This document shows, one piece after another, positions 1 through 9,794 of a stretch of DNA of 64,000 nt. Position 1 is the first letter of the stretch. The number at the start of each line of letters is the position of its first letter. The stretch is from the NCBI GenBank assembly GCA_937923175.1, contig CALALB010000023.1, positions 48,563-112,562 of the forward strand, read 5' to 3'. The translations under genes were made by a program, and so were the position numbers. Source of the stretch: an uncultured Chromatiaceae bacterium (lineage in GTDB: Bacteria; Pseudomonadota; Gammaproteobacteria; Chromatiales; Chromatiaceae). Below the pieces are notes generated by a model that did not search any database, was not told the origin of the DNA, and saw only the letters and a program-made list of their open reading frames with translations.

Positions 1-3000
1 TCGTTGGGGTCAATGAGGACATTACCGGGCGCATCCTGGCCAGTCGCCGGCTTCAGGCCGAAGAGGCGAAGTTTCGCGGTCTATTCGAACTCTCGCCGGT
101 AGGGATTGCGATGAACGATTTTCAAACCGGGAAATTTTTGGAGTTTAATCGCGCCGTCAATGAGCCGGCCGGTTATACGCGCGATGAATTTGCCCAGCTT
201 ACCTTTTGGGATATTACCCCCAAGGAATATCTCCCCAAAGAGCTCGAGGCCTTGGAATCACTCAACAAGACAGGCTATTACGGGCCCTATCAAAAGGAAT
301 ATATCCGTAAGGATGGAACCCGCTATCCTGTCCTATTGAATGGTTTTAAGGTAACCACACCTGAAGGGCGCGAGGTCATTTGGTCGATCATCCAGGATAT
401 CTCGGCGCTGGAAGAGGCCCAGCGCGAGATCCGCGATCGCGAGCAGCGTCTGCAACAGCTTGCCGAACACAGCCGTACTGTGACCTGGGAGGTCGATTCC
501 AAGGGTCTGTTTACCTATGTCAGCCCAGTCTCTGAGCTGGTCTGGGGCTATCAGCCGGATGAGCTTGTCGGTCAAAAGTATTGTTATGACCTGCACCCGG
601 AAGCAGGGCGAGAGTCATTTAAAAACGAGATCTTTGCGGTTGTCGACCGAGGCGGCGCCTTTCAGAATTTTCTCAATCCGGTCCAGCGCAAGGACGGGCA
701 GCTGATCTGGGTTTCGACGAGCGGTCTGCCCTTTTTCGATGGGGAGGGGCGGTTACTCGGTTATCGCGGCAATGATGTCGATGTCACTCAGGCCAAGCTC
801 GCCCAGGATGCCCTTGCGGCCGAACGCGAGCGTTTTCGCGGGATCTTCGAGCGGACCGCGAGCGGGGTCGCAGTCTATCGCCCAACCGAGGATGGCGAGG
901 ATTTTATCTTTGTCGATTACAACCCAGAAGCCGAACGGATGGATCAAACCCCGCGCGAGCGGGTGATTGGACGACGGATCACCGAGTGTTTCCCAGCTGT
1001 TGCCGAGATGGGTCTGCTTGCAGTGATGCGTCGGGTCAATCAGACGGGTCAGACTGAGCATCTGCCTTTGGCCTATTATCAGGATGATCGCCTTCAGGTC
1101 TGGCGCGAGAATACCATCTTTAAGCTTTCATCGGGCGAAATCGTCTCAGTCTATAATGATCTCACCGAGATTAAGCGCGCCCAGGAGGCCGCTGAGCGCG
1201 CCAGCCAAGCCAAAAGCGAGTTTTTGGCCAATATGAGCCATGAGATCCGCACCCCGATGAATGCGGTGATCGGTCTCAGCGAATTGCTTTTGGATACGCC
1301 GCTGGATGAGCGCCAACGCGATTATGTCACCAAGATCCGCAATTCATCGCGGATATTATTGGGGATCATCAATGATATCCTAGATTATTCCAAGATCGAG
1401 GCGGGTAAACTCGAATTAGAGATCAAACGCTTTTCTTTTGAAGAGCTGCTCGATCAATTGCGCGCGCTTTTTGCCAATGCCGCCGCTGCCAAGAATCTGG
1501 AGCTTATCTTTGATCTGGATATGCCGCCCCACAAAACGGTTGAGGGCGATATGCTGCGCTTGGGGCAGGTCTTAACCAATCTATTGAGCAATGCCATCAA
1601 GTTCACCGAGCAGGGTCAGGTGGTTTTGACCATCCGCCAGCTTGCTGAGGATGATGGGATCATACGGCTGCGTTTTGCGGTGCGCGACACCGGCATCGGG
1701 ATCGATCCGCAGCAACAACAGCGACTCTTTCAACCCTTCACCCAGGCCGATCCCTCCACAACCCGCCGTTATGGGGGGACTGGTCTTGGGCTTGCCATCA
1801 GTCGCCGGCTGGTGGATAAGATGGGCGGGATCTTAAGGCTTGAATCGACCCCAGGCGTAGGAAGCTGTTTTTATTTCGACCTCGATCTACCCCTTGCGCC
1901 CAAGGAGACCCATGCAGTGCTCAACCCCTTCCCGCCGGGTACCCGGGTCTTGGTGGTCGATGATCATCCGGAGTCAAGGTCAATCCTACGCGCCTTGCTT
2001 GAGAGTCATCGATTTGCGGTTGAAGAGGCCGAGGATGGCCAGGAAGCAATTGCTGCAATCAAGGCGGCTGAGGCCGAGAATCACCCCTTTGATTTCATCC
2101 TGATCGACTGGAAGCTGCCGGGTGAGCTGGATGGGGTTCAGACCCTCAAGACCATCCATGAGCTGCGCGCCCAGGGTATCATCCGCCACCCAGATGTTCC
2201 CGCCTTGATCGTGAGCGCCTATCGCCAACAGGATATCACTGAGCATCAGGGTCTCTATGGCGCCTTTTTGAATAAACCAGTGACGGCAAGCGTTTTGCTT
2301 GAGTCCATGCTCCAGGCCCGCGCCCAATACCTGGGGGGGATTCATCAAACGCCCTTATCCCAGTCCATTCCCTATTTCGACCATCAAACAGTCCTTTTGG
2401 TTGAGGATAACCCGCTCAATCAAGAGGTTGCAGTCGAGATGCTCAAAAAGGTCGGTCTTCGGGTTGTGATTGCCCACAATGGTCAGGAGGCGCTCGAGCG
2501 GGTGAAAGAGCACCCTGTGGCTCTGGTGCTGATGGATCTCCAGATGCCGGTCATGGATGGCTTCGAGGCAACCTGCAGGCTGCGCGCGCAGTATCCCCAA
2601 CTTCCCATCATCGCCCTATCTGCTGCAGTCATGGAATCCGACCGCGCCCGCGCCCAAGAGGCCGGCGCCAATGGCCATCTCGCCAAACCGATCGACGGCC
2701 AGGAACTCTATGGCATCCTGGCCCAGTGGCTGCCGGTCAAGGGGTATCGCCAACTCGCTAGACCCTATGGGAGGACTCATCCTTTGTCTTTGGAACAGCT
2801 CACCGCTTTTGATATTCAGCGGGGTCTTCGGTCATTCGACGGGGATGTGGTGCTCTACCAGCGCACCTTGCGTCTGTTCTACGGGCAGCTGGTTGCCGAG
2901 TTTGCGCCCCTGCTTGAACCCGTTGCCGCCTTGTCTACCGAGACCCAGCAACGTCTCCTGCATACGCTCAAGGGGGTTGCGGGGACGGTCGGCGCCTTAC

Positions 3001-3389
3001 AACTGGCTGAGGCTGCGGCACGTCTTGAGTCCAGATTGCGTCAGGGTCAGCCGATCTCCGAGACCGATCGCCACTCCTTTGCCGAGTCCTGGCGCAGGGT
3101 CATGACCCAGCTGGCCAACTTGATGCAGGGGGATCTTGCTGCAGAGTGCCCAAGCCCCAGGGATACAGCAGAGACAATCGCCCCACGGATGGCTGAACTA
3201 TTAAGATATTTAAAGGCTGGCGAGCTCATCGATGATGATCAACTCATCAAAGAGGTGACCGATTTCATCAGCGTTCAAACCGATCCCGGGGCAGGTGCGA
3301 CCCTGCGGCGGCTGATCGAGACCTTTGAGCATGATCAGGCGGCTGCGTATCTGCAGTCTATCGCCGAACAGACAGGGGTGAGGCTCTAA
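1..3389 (+). CDS. Hybrid sensor histidine kinase with PAS, two REC and an Hpt domain (5' end outside window)
   Basis: Membrane-free portion of a phosphorelay sensor kinase. The frame is open from base 3, and the residues before the first in-window ATG (111) already read as a PAS domain, so the gene begins to the left. Counting from that ATG: PAS to about 105, PAS 107-233, PAS 234-355, HisKA with the phospho-accepting His in SHEIRTP at 377, HATPase with N, DTGIGI and GTGLGL boxes to about 600, a first receiver from about 605 with acceptor Asp in ILIDWKL, a second receiver from about 760 with VLMDLQMP, and an Hpt domain with His951 in LLHTLKG. The REC-GGDEF gene follows after one base, so c-di-GMP synthesis is a likely output. 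The ligand is unknown. Confidence 0.95.
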   Translation, partial: VGVNEDITGRILASRRLQAEEAKFRGLFELSPVGIAMNDFQTGKFLEFNRAVNEPAGYTRDEFAQLTFWDITPKEYLPKELEALESLNKTGYYGPYQKEYIRKDGTRYPVLLNGFKVTTPEGREVIWSIIQDISALEEAQREIRDREQRLQQLAEHSRTVTWEVDSKGLFTYVSPVSELVWGYQPDELVGQKYCYDLHPEAGRESFKNEIFAVVDRGGAFQNFLNPVQRKDGQLIWVSTSGLPFFDGEGRLLGYRGNDVDVTQAKLAQDALAAERERFRGIFERTASGVAVYRPTEDGEDFIFVDYNPEAERMDQTPRERVIGRRITECFPAVAEMGLLAVMRRVNQTGQTEHLPLAYYQDDRLQVWRENTIFKLSSGEIVSVYNDLTEIKRAQEAAERASQAKSEFLANMSHEIRTPMNAVIGLSELLLDTPLDERQRDYVTKIRNSSRILLGIINDILDYSKIEAGKLELEIKRFSFEELLDQLRALFANAAAAKNLELIFDLDMPPHKTVEGDMLRLGQVLTNLLSNAIKFTEQGQVVLTIRQLAEDDGIIRLRFAVRDTGIGIDPQQQQRLFQPFTQADPSTTRRYGGTGLGLAISRRLVDKMGGILRLESTPGVGSCFYFDLDLPLAPKETHAVLNPFPPGTRVLVVDDHPESRSILRALLESHRFAVEEAEDGQEAIAAIKAAEAENHPFDFILIDWKLPGELDGVQTLKTIHELRAQGIIRHPDVPALIVSAYRQQDITEHQGLYGAFLNKPVTASVLLESMLQARAQYLGGIHQTPLSQSIPYFDHQTVLLVEDNPLNQEVAVEMLKKVGLRVVIAHNGQEALERVKEHPVALVLMDLQMPVMDGFEATCRLRAQYPQLPIIALSAAVMESDRARAQEAGANGHLAKPIDGQELYGILAQWLPVKGYRQLARPYGRTHPLSLEQLTAFDIQRGLRSFDGDVVLYQRTLRLFYGQLVAEFAPLLEPVAALSTETQQRLLHTLKGVAGTVGALQLAEAAARLESRLRQGQPISETDRHSFAESWRRVMTQLANLMQGDLAAECPSPRDTAETIAPRMAELLRYLKAGELIDDDQLIKEVTDFISVQTDPGAGATLRRLIETFEHDQAAAYLQSIAEQTGVRL

Positions 3390-3390
3390 G

Positions 3391-4338
3391 GTGGTAGAAA
3401 AGACCGCGACTGTTTTGATTGTCGATGATCAGCCGGCCAATATCCACACCCTGGCCGCCTTGCTCAAAAGGGAGTATCGCATTCTCACCGCGACCCGGGG
3501 GGAAAAGGCCTGGGAGCTTGCCACTGGGGATCATCCGCCCGACCTGATCCTGCTCGATATCCTTATGCCCGATATGGATGGTTATGAGCTGTGTCGGCGG
3601 CTCAAGAACCATGAAGCGACCAAGACCATCCCGATCATCTTTGTGACCGCCCTGGGCGAGGAGCGCGACGAGGCCTATGGCCTGGATCTCGGTGCTGCCG
3701 ATTACATCACCAAACCCTTTAGCCCAGCCATTGTGCGGGCGCGGGTGCGCAATCATATCCAGCTGAAGCTCAAAACCGATCTGCTCGAGCAGATCGCCAT
3801 GCAGGATGGGCTCACCCAAATCCCCAATCGGCGCTGTTTTGATCAGCGGTTCCAGGAGGAATGGGCGCGTTTGAGCCGTAGTGCTCAGACCCTGGCGCTC
3901 CTCATGATCGATATCGATCATTTCAAGGCCTATAACGATCACTACGGGCATGGGGCGGGGGATGAGTGTCTCAAACGCGTTGCCCATGCCATCCATCAGG
4001 TACCCAACCGCCCGATGGATCTGGTTGCGCGCTATGGTGGAGAAGAGTTTGCTGCCCTCCTTCCCGAAACCGATGAGGAAGGCGCCCTGCATCTAGCCTA
4101 CCAGATGCTCGCGTCGGTGCAGTCATTGGGGATCGAACATGCCTATTCCGGCGCCGCACCCTGGGTCACGATCAGTATCGGCCTAGCGGTGCATTCAGCA
4201 ACCCATCCCAAATGCAGTGCCGAGCATCTGAGGGAGGCTGCAGACCAGGCCCTCTATCGCGCCAAGATAGAGGGACGCAATCGGGTGGTAAACGAGCTCT
4301 CGGGGTCACCAGGCCAAGAGGGTTTGGTATCCCTTTAG
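3391..4338 (+). CDS. Response regulator with GGDEF output (diguanylate cyclase)
   Basis: This 315-residue protein has an N-terminal receiver domain (about 7-125, acceptor Asp in ILLDILMPD) and a GGDEF domain (about 150-305) with an intact active site GGEEF. An RPMD motif five residues before it fits the product-inhibition I-site. It should make c-di-GMP from two GTP when phosphorylated. Start is GTG at 3391, one base after the stop of the hybrid kinase, so the two are almost certainly co-transcribed and the kinase is the likely phosphodonor. The pairing is inference from position; the enzyme class follows from the motifs. Confidence 0.93.
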   Translation: MVEKTATVLIVDDQPANIHTLAALLKREYRILTATRGEKAWELATGDHPPDLILLDILMPDMDGYELCRRLKNHEATKTIPIIFVTALGEERDEAYGLDLGAADYITKPFSPAIVRARVRNHIQLKLKTDLLEQIAMQDGLTQIPNRRCFDQRFQEEWARLSRSAQTLALLMIDIDHFKAYNDHYGHGAGDECLKRVAHAIHQVPNRPMDLVARYGGEEFAALLPETDEEGALHLAYQMLASVQSLGIEHAYSGAAPWVTISIGLAVHSATHPKCSAEHLREAADQALYRAKIEGRNRVVNELSGSPGQEGLVSL

Positions 4339-4615
4339 TCCTCGAATGAGAGTGTCTTGTCACTTGGTTAAACCGGTCGAAGCACCATCCCGGGGGATTG
4401 GATGGCCGCCCCTGGATCCCTTTAAAATTCAGCTGGCCAGGCCTATGAAGGTTGCCCGCGCTCGAGGATGGCAGATCCGGGATGGATGGCTCCTGTGACA
4501 TAGTCGCCGCCCAAGGTCGGGTCCTGTCTGCAGTCAGGCGCTGCCAAAGGCGCGATAAAACCTTCAGATGATCCCTCTGGTCTAATTTTTACCCTAATCG
4601 ATTCCGGATATCTCC

Positions 4616-5269
4616 ATGGCCTTTGCTGCAGGATCTCCATCCCTCTCTATGTGGGCAGGCTGGTTCAGCTTGGTGCTTCTCAGCAGTATCTGGTCCAGTA
4701 TATTTGCCGAGACAGGCGCCCAGCGCATCGATGCCTATCTGAAGGGTCTCAATAGTCTGAAGGCCGATTTTGAGCAGTTCACCTTCAACGCCGAGCGAAC
4801 CCGCATGCTCGAGGCGCGCGGGACCTTTTATCTCCAACGGCCGGGTCGTTTCCGCTGGGAATATCAAACCCCTCAGCGCCAGATCATTATCGCCGACGGC
4901 CAGCGGGTCTACGTCCATGACCTCGATCTGAATCAGGTTTCCCATCAAAGCCAGGCCAAGGCATTACGCGGGACACCCGCCTTATTGTTGGCCAATGCCG
5001 AGCCGATCGAGACCCATTTTACGACCCGTTCCCTAGCCAGCTCAGACGGGCGCGACTGGGTGGAGCTGCTCCCGAAGGACCCAGAGACCGAGGTGGTACG
5101 CATCGAGCTTGGGTTTAAAGGCGACCGACTCGAGAGCCTGATCATGGCCGATAGCTTCGGTCAGGAGACAAGATTGAATTTCAGCCGGATCGAGGCCAAT
5201 CCCCCACTGGATTCCAATCTGTTCAGGATCGATCAGCGGGCAGTCAATGAGTTTTTGTCGTTTGATTAG
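4616..5269 (+). CDS. lolA: Outer-membrane lipoprotein carrier protein LolA
   Basis: Periplasmic chaperone that takes lipoproteins from LolCDE to LolB at the outer membrane. The 217-residue product has an N-terminal hydrophobic stretch (about 10-30) consistent with a signal peptide. The LolA core then follows: YLKGLNSLKADFEQ, an FYLQRPGRFRWEY segment, and the hydrophobic-barrel strands to the C terminus. Length matches the family. There is no strong Shine-Dalgarno before the ATG at 4616, so a slightly different start is possible. It is preceded by 277 bases with no recognisable gene and followed by 96 bases before the glycosyltransferase. Confidence 0.9.
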   Translation: MAFAAGSPSLSMWAGWFSLVLLSSIWSSIFAETGAQRIDAYLKGLNSLKADFEQFTFNAERTRMLEARGTFYLQRPGRFRWEYQTPQRQIIIADGQRVYVHDLDLNQVSHQSQAKALRGTPALLLANAEPIETHFTTRSLASSDGRDWVELLPKDPETEVVRIELGFKGDRLESLIMADSFGQETRLNFSRIEANPPLDSNLFRIDQRAVNEFLSFD

Positions 5270-5365
5270 CGGCGCAATCAGCAAGGCAACGGGCAGGAGT
5301 AGGCTGCGCGTTACCTGCCTTCTCAAACCCTTCCCCTCTGGCTTTATTGAACACAGGGTCCCGTG

Positions 5366-6478
5366 ATGTCGCAACTGCTGTGGTTACTCCTTCCCTGGTC
5401 GCTTGCCTTTTTCTTCCTGGGACGCTTGCGCCCCTGTCCGCCTACCTCCCAAGACTCCAGAACCCCGCGGGTGTCGGTGATCATCCCCGCGCGCAATGAG
5501 GAAAAACGCTTAGGGCCCTTGTTGACCTCACTGCAGGCCCAAAACTATCCCGATTTCGAGGTTATCCTGGTCGATGACAACTCAACCGATCGCACCGCAG
5601 AGCTCGGGCAGGCAGCAGGCTGTCAGATCCTGCGTCTAAAGGAGCCTGAACCCGGCTGGCTTGGCAAACCGCATGCCTGCTGGGCCGGGGCCCAGGCTGC
5701 CCAGGGCGAGATCCTGATCTTTCTCGATGCCGATACTGTGCTTGGGTCTGGGGGCCTCGAGCGGATCGTGTCAACCCACGCCCGCTATGGCGGCCTGGTC
5801 TCGATCCAGCCCTATCATCGGATGGAGCGGGCCTATGAGCGTCTCTCAGCGGCATTCTCATTGATCATGATGGCCGGGATCCGGTCATTTACCCTGGCTG
5901 GCGCACGCCTACCGGCCAATGGTGCCTTTGGCCCTTGTCTGGTGTGCGGGCGTGCCGATTATTTTCGTACCGGCGGCCATTGCCTGGTACGCGACGAGAT
6001 CATCGATGATGTCGCATTGGCCCAGGCGATGGCGCGGCAGGGGATTGGGGTCCACAACTTCATTGGTCAGGGGGTCATCGCCTTTCGCATGTATCCGCAC
6101 GGGATCAGTGATCTGATCGATGGCTGGACCAAGAATTTTGCGCGCGGCGCTATGACGACCGATCCCTTGCTGCTGATCCTCATTGCCGCCTGGATCGCCG
6201 GTGGTATGGCCTCTTTGGACGCCACCCTCGATTGGGCGCGCGCTGGCGCTGTCTGGACACCCTGGGCTATTGCTGGCGCCATCGCCTACAGCGCCTATGC
6301 CCTCCAGATCTATTGGCTGTTGCGCCGGCTTGGCAACTTTGGCTGGCTGACGGCCGTGACCTATCCGTTGTCTTTCATGTTCTTCATGGCCGTCTTCGTT
6401 CGTTCCCTGTATTTGACCCTGATCCGCCAGCGGGTCTTTTGGAAGGGCCGATCGATCCCCCTTCGGGCAACGGGCTAG
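5366..6478 (+). CDS. Membrane GT2-family glycosyltransferase (CrtQ/HpnB-like type)
   Basis: Family 2 glycosyltransferase of 370 residues. An N-terminal hydrophobic segment is followed by the GT-A core with VSVIIPARNEE, the nucleotide-binding VDDNSTD, and the metal-binding FLDADT. Membrane segments follow at about 265-360. The architecture resembles enzymes that glycosylate carotenoids or hopanoid-type lipids (CrtQ, HpnB), which would suit a phototroph, but acceptor and sugar cannot be read from sequence. An in-frame GTG at 5363 precedes the ATG at 5366; I chose the ATG. cobD follows after nine bases. Confidence 0.8.
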   Translation: MSQLLWLLLPWSLAFFFLGRLRPCPPTSQDSRTPRVSVIIPARNEEKRLGPLLTSLQAQNYPDFEVILVDDNSTDRTAELGQAAGCQILRLKEPEPGWLGKPHACWAGAQAAQGEILIFLDADTVLGSGGLERIVSTHARYGGLVSIQPYHRMERAYERLSAAFSLIMMAGIRSFTLAGARLPANGAFGPCLVCGRADYFRTGGHCLVRDEIIDDVALAQAMARQGIGVHNFIGQGVIAFRMYPHGISDLIDGWTKNFARGAMTTDPLLLILIAAWIAGGMASLDATLDWARAGAVWTPWAIAGAIAYSAYALQIYWLLRRLGNFGWLTAVTYPLSFMFFMAVFVRSLYLTLIRQRVFWKGRSIPLRATG

Positions 6479-6487
6479 GCATTTGCC

Positions 6488-7507
6488 ATGCATGATCCAT
6501 ATCCGGTCATGGCGCAGGTGCTCCCCGAGCATGGAGGACAGCTGCACGCCTGGGCGGAGCGGTTTGCCCGACCCCTTGCCGAGTGGCTCGATCTTTCAAC
6601 CGGCATCAACCCCAACGGCTGGCCGGTCCCGGCGGTTCCCCCAGGGATCTGGCAACGCCTGCCGGAAGAAGAGGATGGTCTGGCATCCGCTGCAGCCGAA
6701 TACTATGGGGTAGACTGGGCGGTGCCGGTTGCCGGCGTCCAGGCTGCCATCCAATTGCTGCCCCAGCTTCGCCCATCCTGCCGGGTTGGGGTTTTGGCCA
6801 TCGGCTATGCCGAGCACGCCTATCGCTGGCAGCTTGCGGGGCATCAGGTCCTTAAGCTCCCCGAGGATGGATTGGAGGCCGCGATCGGCGAACTCGATGT
6901 CCTGGTCGTCATCAATCCTAATAACCCCACGGGCCGGCGTTGGCCCGCGGCGCGTCTTCTCGACTGGCATGCAGGATTGGCCGTGCGCGGCGGCTGGTTG
7001 GTGGTCGATGAGTCATTCATCGATCCGACCCCAGAAGACAGCCTGGTTCAGGCAGCGGATCGGCCCGGCCTAATCGTGTTGCGCTCGCTAGGCAAGTTTT
7101 TTGGGTTGGCCGGGGCGCGTCTCGGTTTTTTGTTCGCCGAGTTAGGGCTTGCCCAACAGATCAGACAGCTCCTGGGTCCCTGGCCGATCAGCAATCCAGC
7201 GCGCTGGATTGCCCGGCTCGCCCTGCTGGACCATGCCTGGCAGGCGCGGGCGCGGACGGAACTCGCCGTAGCCAGCGCCCGACTTGCCGAATTGCTGCAC
7301 CAGCATGGGCTGAGCCCAAAGGGCGGTACAGCGCTTTTTCAATGGGTCCTGACCCCAGATGCCGAATCCATCCAGGGGCAGCTGGCAGCTCAGGGGATCC
7401 TGGTGCGCCGGTTTGCCGAGCCACTGAGCCTGAGATTCGGCCTGCCCGCGGATGCCGAGGGCTGGGGTCGTCTGGATCAGGCATTGGCCTCGCTGAGCCA
7501 GCGGTGA
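6488..7507 (+). CDS. cobD: Threonine-phosphate decarboxylase CobD (cobalamin side chain)
   Basis: PLP enzyme of fold type I that decarboxylates L-threonine-O-3-phosphate to aminopropanol phosphate for the cobalamin nucleotide loop (called CobD in Salmonella, CobC in aerobic-pathway nomenclature). Diagnostic features are HGGQLHAWAERF, LDLSTGINPNG, the cofactor-contacting VVINPNNPTGR, and the Schiff-base lysine in LRSLGKFFGLAGARLG. Length 339 residues is normal. The stop overlaps the GTG of the next ORF (GTGA), implying translational coupling. No cobalamin riboswitch was recognised upstream. Confidence 0.88.
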   Translation: MHDPYPVMAQVLPEHGGQLHAWAERFARPLAEWLDLSTGINPNGWPVPAVPPGIWQRLPEEEDGLASAAAEYYGVDWAVPVAGVQAAIQLLPQLRPSCRVGVLAIGYAEHAYRWQLAGHQVLKLPEDGLEAAIGELDVLVVINPNNPTGRRWPAARLLDWHAGLAVRGGWLVVDESFIDPTPEDSLVQAADRPGLIVLRSLGKFFGLAGARLGFLFAELGLAQQIRQLLGPWPISNPARWIARLALLDHAWQARARTELAVASARLAELLHQHGLSPKGGTALFQWVLTPDAESIQGQLAAQGILVRRFAEPLSLRFGLPADAEGWGRLDQALASLSQR

Positions 7508-8193
7508 CCGCTCTACCTGGTTGGCTGACCGTCCCGGTCGCGCACCCGCCTGACCCTGCTGCTCTACGCCACCCGGAGGCCGGGCGGATCTGCGCCCTGA
7601 TCGAGGCCGCCGATGCACCCTGCGCCCGGGAGGCTAGCCGGCGTGACCCCTCGGCCTCGATCCTGGCCGGTTGGGGCCGCCGAGAGTGCTGGGAGTGGAT
7701 CGAGTTAGGGCCCCTGTCCACCGCTGTTTTCCCAGTCAAGCGCCTCGAGCCTCACCAGCTCGATGTGGCATTGAGCCGCGGGCGGCAGGCAGCTGAACGT
7801 CTGAAGCTCGACGGTTGCCAAGGTCTAGTGCTGTTCTGCTGGGGGGAGGAGGGCGGTGCGCTGGCAGCTGAGGGTTGCTGCCATTACCCTGCGCCTACCG
7901 TCTATCGCTATCTCCAAAAGCTTGGCGATCCCAAGACCGCTGCCTTGACCGGGGCCGTCATTGCCTCTGCCCAGATGGGGCTTTGGATATATCCGGCCAG
8001 CCAAGGCGCTCGGTTTGCTGCCCGTCTGGCCTCTGGGCTCAACCCAGGGGTGCGCCTCTGGTTGGCGGCGGCAGAGGATCAACGCTTCAGGGATCCATGG
8101 CCAATGGATCGAGCGCCAGGGTGCCAGGATTCAGCGAATCATTCGGCCGCGAGACCAGGCGAAGCGAGCTGGCAAGGGCTTGAACAGTGTTGA
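7504..8193 (+). CDS. Divergent, shortened CobT-like protein
   Basis: This 229-residue frame starts at GTG 7504, inside the stop of cobD. The middle to C-terminal part (about 85-190) follows the pattern of nicotinate-nucleotide:dimethylbenzimidazole phosphoribosyltransferase: LSRGRQAAERL, then LGDPKTAALTGAVIASAQMG, then LASGLNPGVRLWLAAAEDQ. The usual GEMGIGNTT segment is replaced by a dissimilar CWGEEGG stretch. The C-terminal segment that carries the catalytic glutamate and LGEGTGA motif is missing; the last 35 residues look like out-of-frame sequence. It may be a decayed cobT or a non-catalytic relative. Position after cobD supports a cobalamin link; activity is doubtful. Confidence 0.5.
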   Translation: MTALPGWLTVPVAHPPDPAALRHPEAGRICALIEAADAPCAREASRRDPSASILAGWGRRECWEWIELGPLSTAVFPVKRLEPHQLDVALSRGRQAAERLKLDGCQGLVLFCWGEEGGALAAEGCCHYPAPTVYRYLQKLGDPKTAALTGAVIASAQMGLWIYPASQGARFAARLASGLNPGVRLWLAAAEDQRFRDPWPMDRAPGCQDSANHSAARPGEASWQGLEQC

Positions 8194-8751
8194 GGAGGCG
8201 CCGGCATGATCCTCGCCCCCAGGACTGCGCTCGACCCAAACAATTGGCTGCGTCTCAAGCGGCTCTGCGGCAAGTTCCGCCGGATGTGAGGCCTGGGGAG
8301 AGTCAGGCGCTGGTCGCAGCCGCAAGAACGCGACGACACCGGCCTCGGTGAGGCAGGAGGCAGGCAGCAGATCGAGTAAGTAATGGCGAGCTCTGCGGAG
8401 GTATTGCGGGGCAGTGAGCTGCCGAAGAGGCCGCTCAGCAGCTATCCCCAAATCCGCGCTCACCAAGCTACCCAAGCCAGTAGGCAACACTTGGCCAGTG
8501 TGGTCATTCCGGCGCAAGCCGGAATCTAGATTTCCCAACCCACTGGGATCATTCATAGAGATCCCCGCAAGTAAACCCGCGACTGAAGTGGCGGGTTATT
8601 TACTCGGTCTCGATGCCACCTGCGCAGGCCGAGATGCTCGGCAAGGGCGCCGAGTAGATTATTTAAATCTCGATGCTCGAAAGCGGGGGTTTCAGACAGT
8701 CCTCTAAATGTCTTACGCCTCCTCAGCAGCCAGATTAGGACCGGGTGGTAT
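8194..8751. other. Non-coding interval with REP-like and nested inverted repeats
   Basis: No convincing gene in either strand across 558 bases. Short ORFs here translate the palindromes themselves. Visible structure includes the REP-like palindrome at 8506-8525, a hairpin with stem AACCCGC (8574-8580) and GCGGGTT (8591-8597), and an outer stem TACTCGG (8601-8607) with CCGAGTA (8650-8656). The outer stem encloses two mutually exclusive inner stems. The nine-base word TCTCGATGC occurs at 8608 and again at 8668. This could be a small structured RNA or repeat debris. No promoter or terminator was recognised. Confidence 0.5.
8506..8525. repeat. REP-like palindrome
   Basis: ATTCCGGC (8506-8513) and GCCGGAAT (8518-8525) form a perfect eight-base stem around a GCAA loop. 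This is the common dispersed proteobacterial palindrome whose read-through translates as LDSGLRRND. Only one copy was noticed in this window. Confidence 0.7.
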
Positions 8752-9720
8752 TCAAGCCGCTGGATGCTTGGCCCGCCGTTTCAGCCAGACCTCTAGGCCC
8801 TGGGCATTGAGCTCAATATCGAGGCTCAAGAGATTCAGGATTTCAGACTCGGCAAGGGTGACGCCATGCGCCTGCGCCTGGGCGAGCAGATAGTCCCTGA
8901 CGGCTGTCCTAAGCCGGATTTCTCGTCCACCCTCAGGCTGGTCCTCCTCGCGCAGGGCAAGATCGGCAAGCGCCCGGATGCCTCGGCGCAAGGTCTCGAC
9001 CTGCCGATCGGGTCGGTCGAGGCGTCCATAATGGGTCAGATACATCGCCTGCGGCCGATAGCCCATGAGTTTATCAAGGCTTAACAACCAGGCATCCGGA
9101 TCGAAGGCTACAGGTGTGGTGGGTGCAAACAGCCAGGGACCCTGGGTGTTGGTAAAGGCTTGATAGGCGATACCGAAGGTATCGCCGCTGAAGATCCCTT
9201 GGGTAGATCGATCCAGGAAACAGCCATGATGATTGGCATGACCTGGGGTATCGATGAAGGTCAATGACCGCCCAGCAAGTTCAAAGGTCTGGCCATCCTC
9301 GGCAGAGATAACCCGTTCCGCCGGGACGGGAAGCGGTAGGCCAAAGAGCGCGCGAAAGTTGTCCTCACCATAGACCGAGCTGGCACCGGCGATCAACCTA
9401 CTCGGATCGATCAGATGGGGTGCACCCTTGGGATGGATCACCAGATAGGCGCGCGGACAGGCAGCCATCAGATGCCCGGCTGCCCCCGCATGATCGAGAT
9501 GGACATGGGTAGGCATGATATAGGCGATCTGCTCTGGGCCAAGTCCTAGCGCATCGAGTGCAGCGAGCAACAAGGGAACGGCCTTGGCTGGCCCAGTATC
9601 GATTAAGGCCAGCTGCTCGCCCGAGCGGATCAGATAGGCCGCTGCAAGACCGGGGCGATAGAGACCGGTCTCGATACAGTAGATCCCCTCGGCGACCTCT
9701 TGGAATAGGGACTGGGCCAT
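8752..9720 (-). CDS. Metallo-beta-lactamase-fold hydrolase
   Basis: Binuclear metal hydrolase of 322 residues with the signature HVHLDHAG (about 88-95), further ligands in DTPGHANHH and FSGDTFG, and a late His in YLTHYGR. A C-terminal extension of about 110 residues is helical and charged. Substrate is not evident; thioesterase- or lactonase-like activities are common in this fold. I start at the ATG at 9720 (MAQSLFQEV), because the upstream in-frame residues look non-coding and overlap a palindrome at 9763-9783. Confidence 0.85.
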   Translation of the reverse strand: MAQSLFQEVAEGIYCIETGLYRPGLAAAYLIRSGEQLALIDTGPAKAVPLLLAALDALGLGPEQIAYIMPTHVHLDHAGAAGHLMAACPRAYLVIHPKGAPHLIDPSRLIAGASSVYGEDNFRALFGLPLPVPAERVISAEDGQTFELAGRSLTFIDTPGHANHHGCFLDRSTQGIFSGDTFGIAYQAFTNTQGPWLFAPTTPVAFDPDAWLLSLDKLMGYRPQAMYLTHYGRLDRPDRQVETLRRGIRALADLALREEDQPEGGREIRLRTAVRDYLLAQAQAHGVTLAESEILNLLSLDIELNAQGLEVWLKRRAKHPAA

Positions 9721-9762
9721 GCGCGCTCTCCAGAAATCAGTGCAGGGTCTTTGGGATGATCG

Positions 9763-9783
9763 CTGCCGGCTGGAAACCGGCAG
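9763..9783. repeat. Short intergenic palindrome
   Basis: CTGCCGG (9763-9769) pairs with CCGGCAG (9777-9783) around a seven-base loop. It lies between the sulfotransferase and the metallo-hydrolase genes and looks like a dispersed repeat. No T-run follows, so it is not a classical terminator. Confidence 0.45.
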
Positions 9784-9794
9784 TCCCATTGTTG

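Noticed and set aside
333..1061. Long antisense ORFs under the histidine kinase
   Set aside because: Shadow frames of a clearly coding gene, caused by high GC; the same holds for many ORFs opposite alaS, ybbP, glgA and uvrC.
3358..4092. A 244-residue minus-strand ORF opposite the REC-GGDEF gene
   Set aside because: The opposite strand has a full domain structure and catalytic motifs; the antisense protein resembles nothing and lacks a ribosome site.
4339..4615. Small gene before lolA
   Set aside because: Two minus-strand ORFs exist here, but they have no ribosome site and no recognisable protein character; nothing else stands out in these 277 bases.
6479..6487. Cobalamin riboswitch before cobD
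   Set aside because: Only nine bases separate cobD from the preceding gene, and no B12-box-like sequence was recognised.
8131..8556. A 141-residue minus-strand ORF after the CobT-like gene
   Set aside because: Its N-terminal part is only the translation of the REP-like palindrome (LDSGLRRND), and the rest is the antisense of the CobT-like 3' end; no family resemblance.
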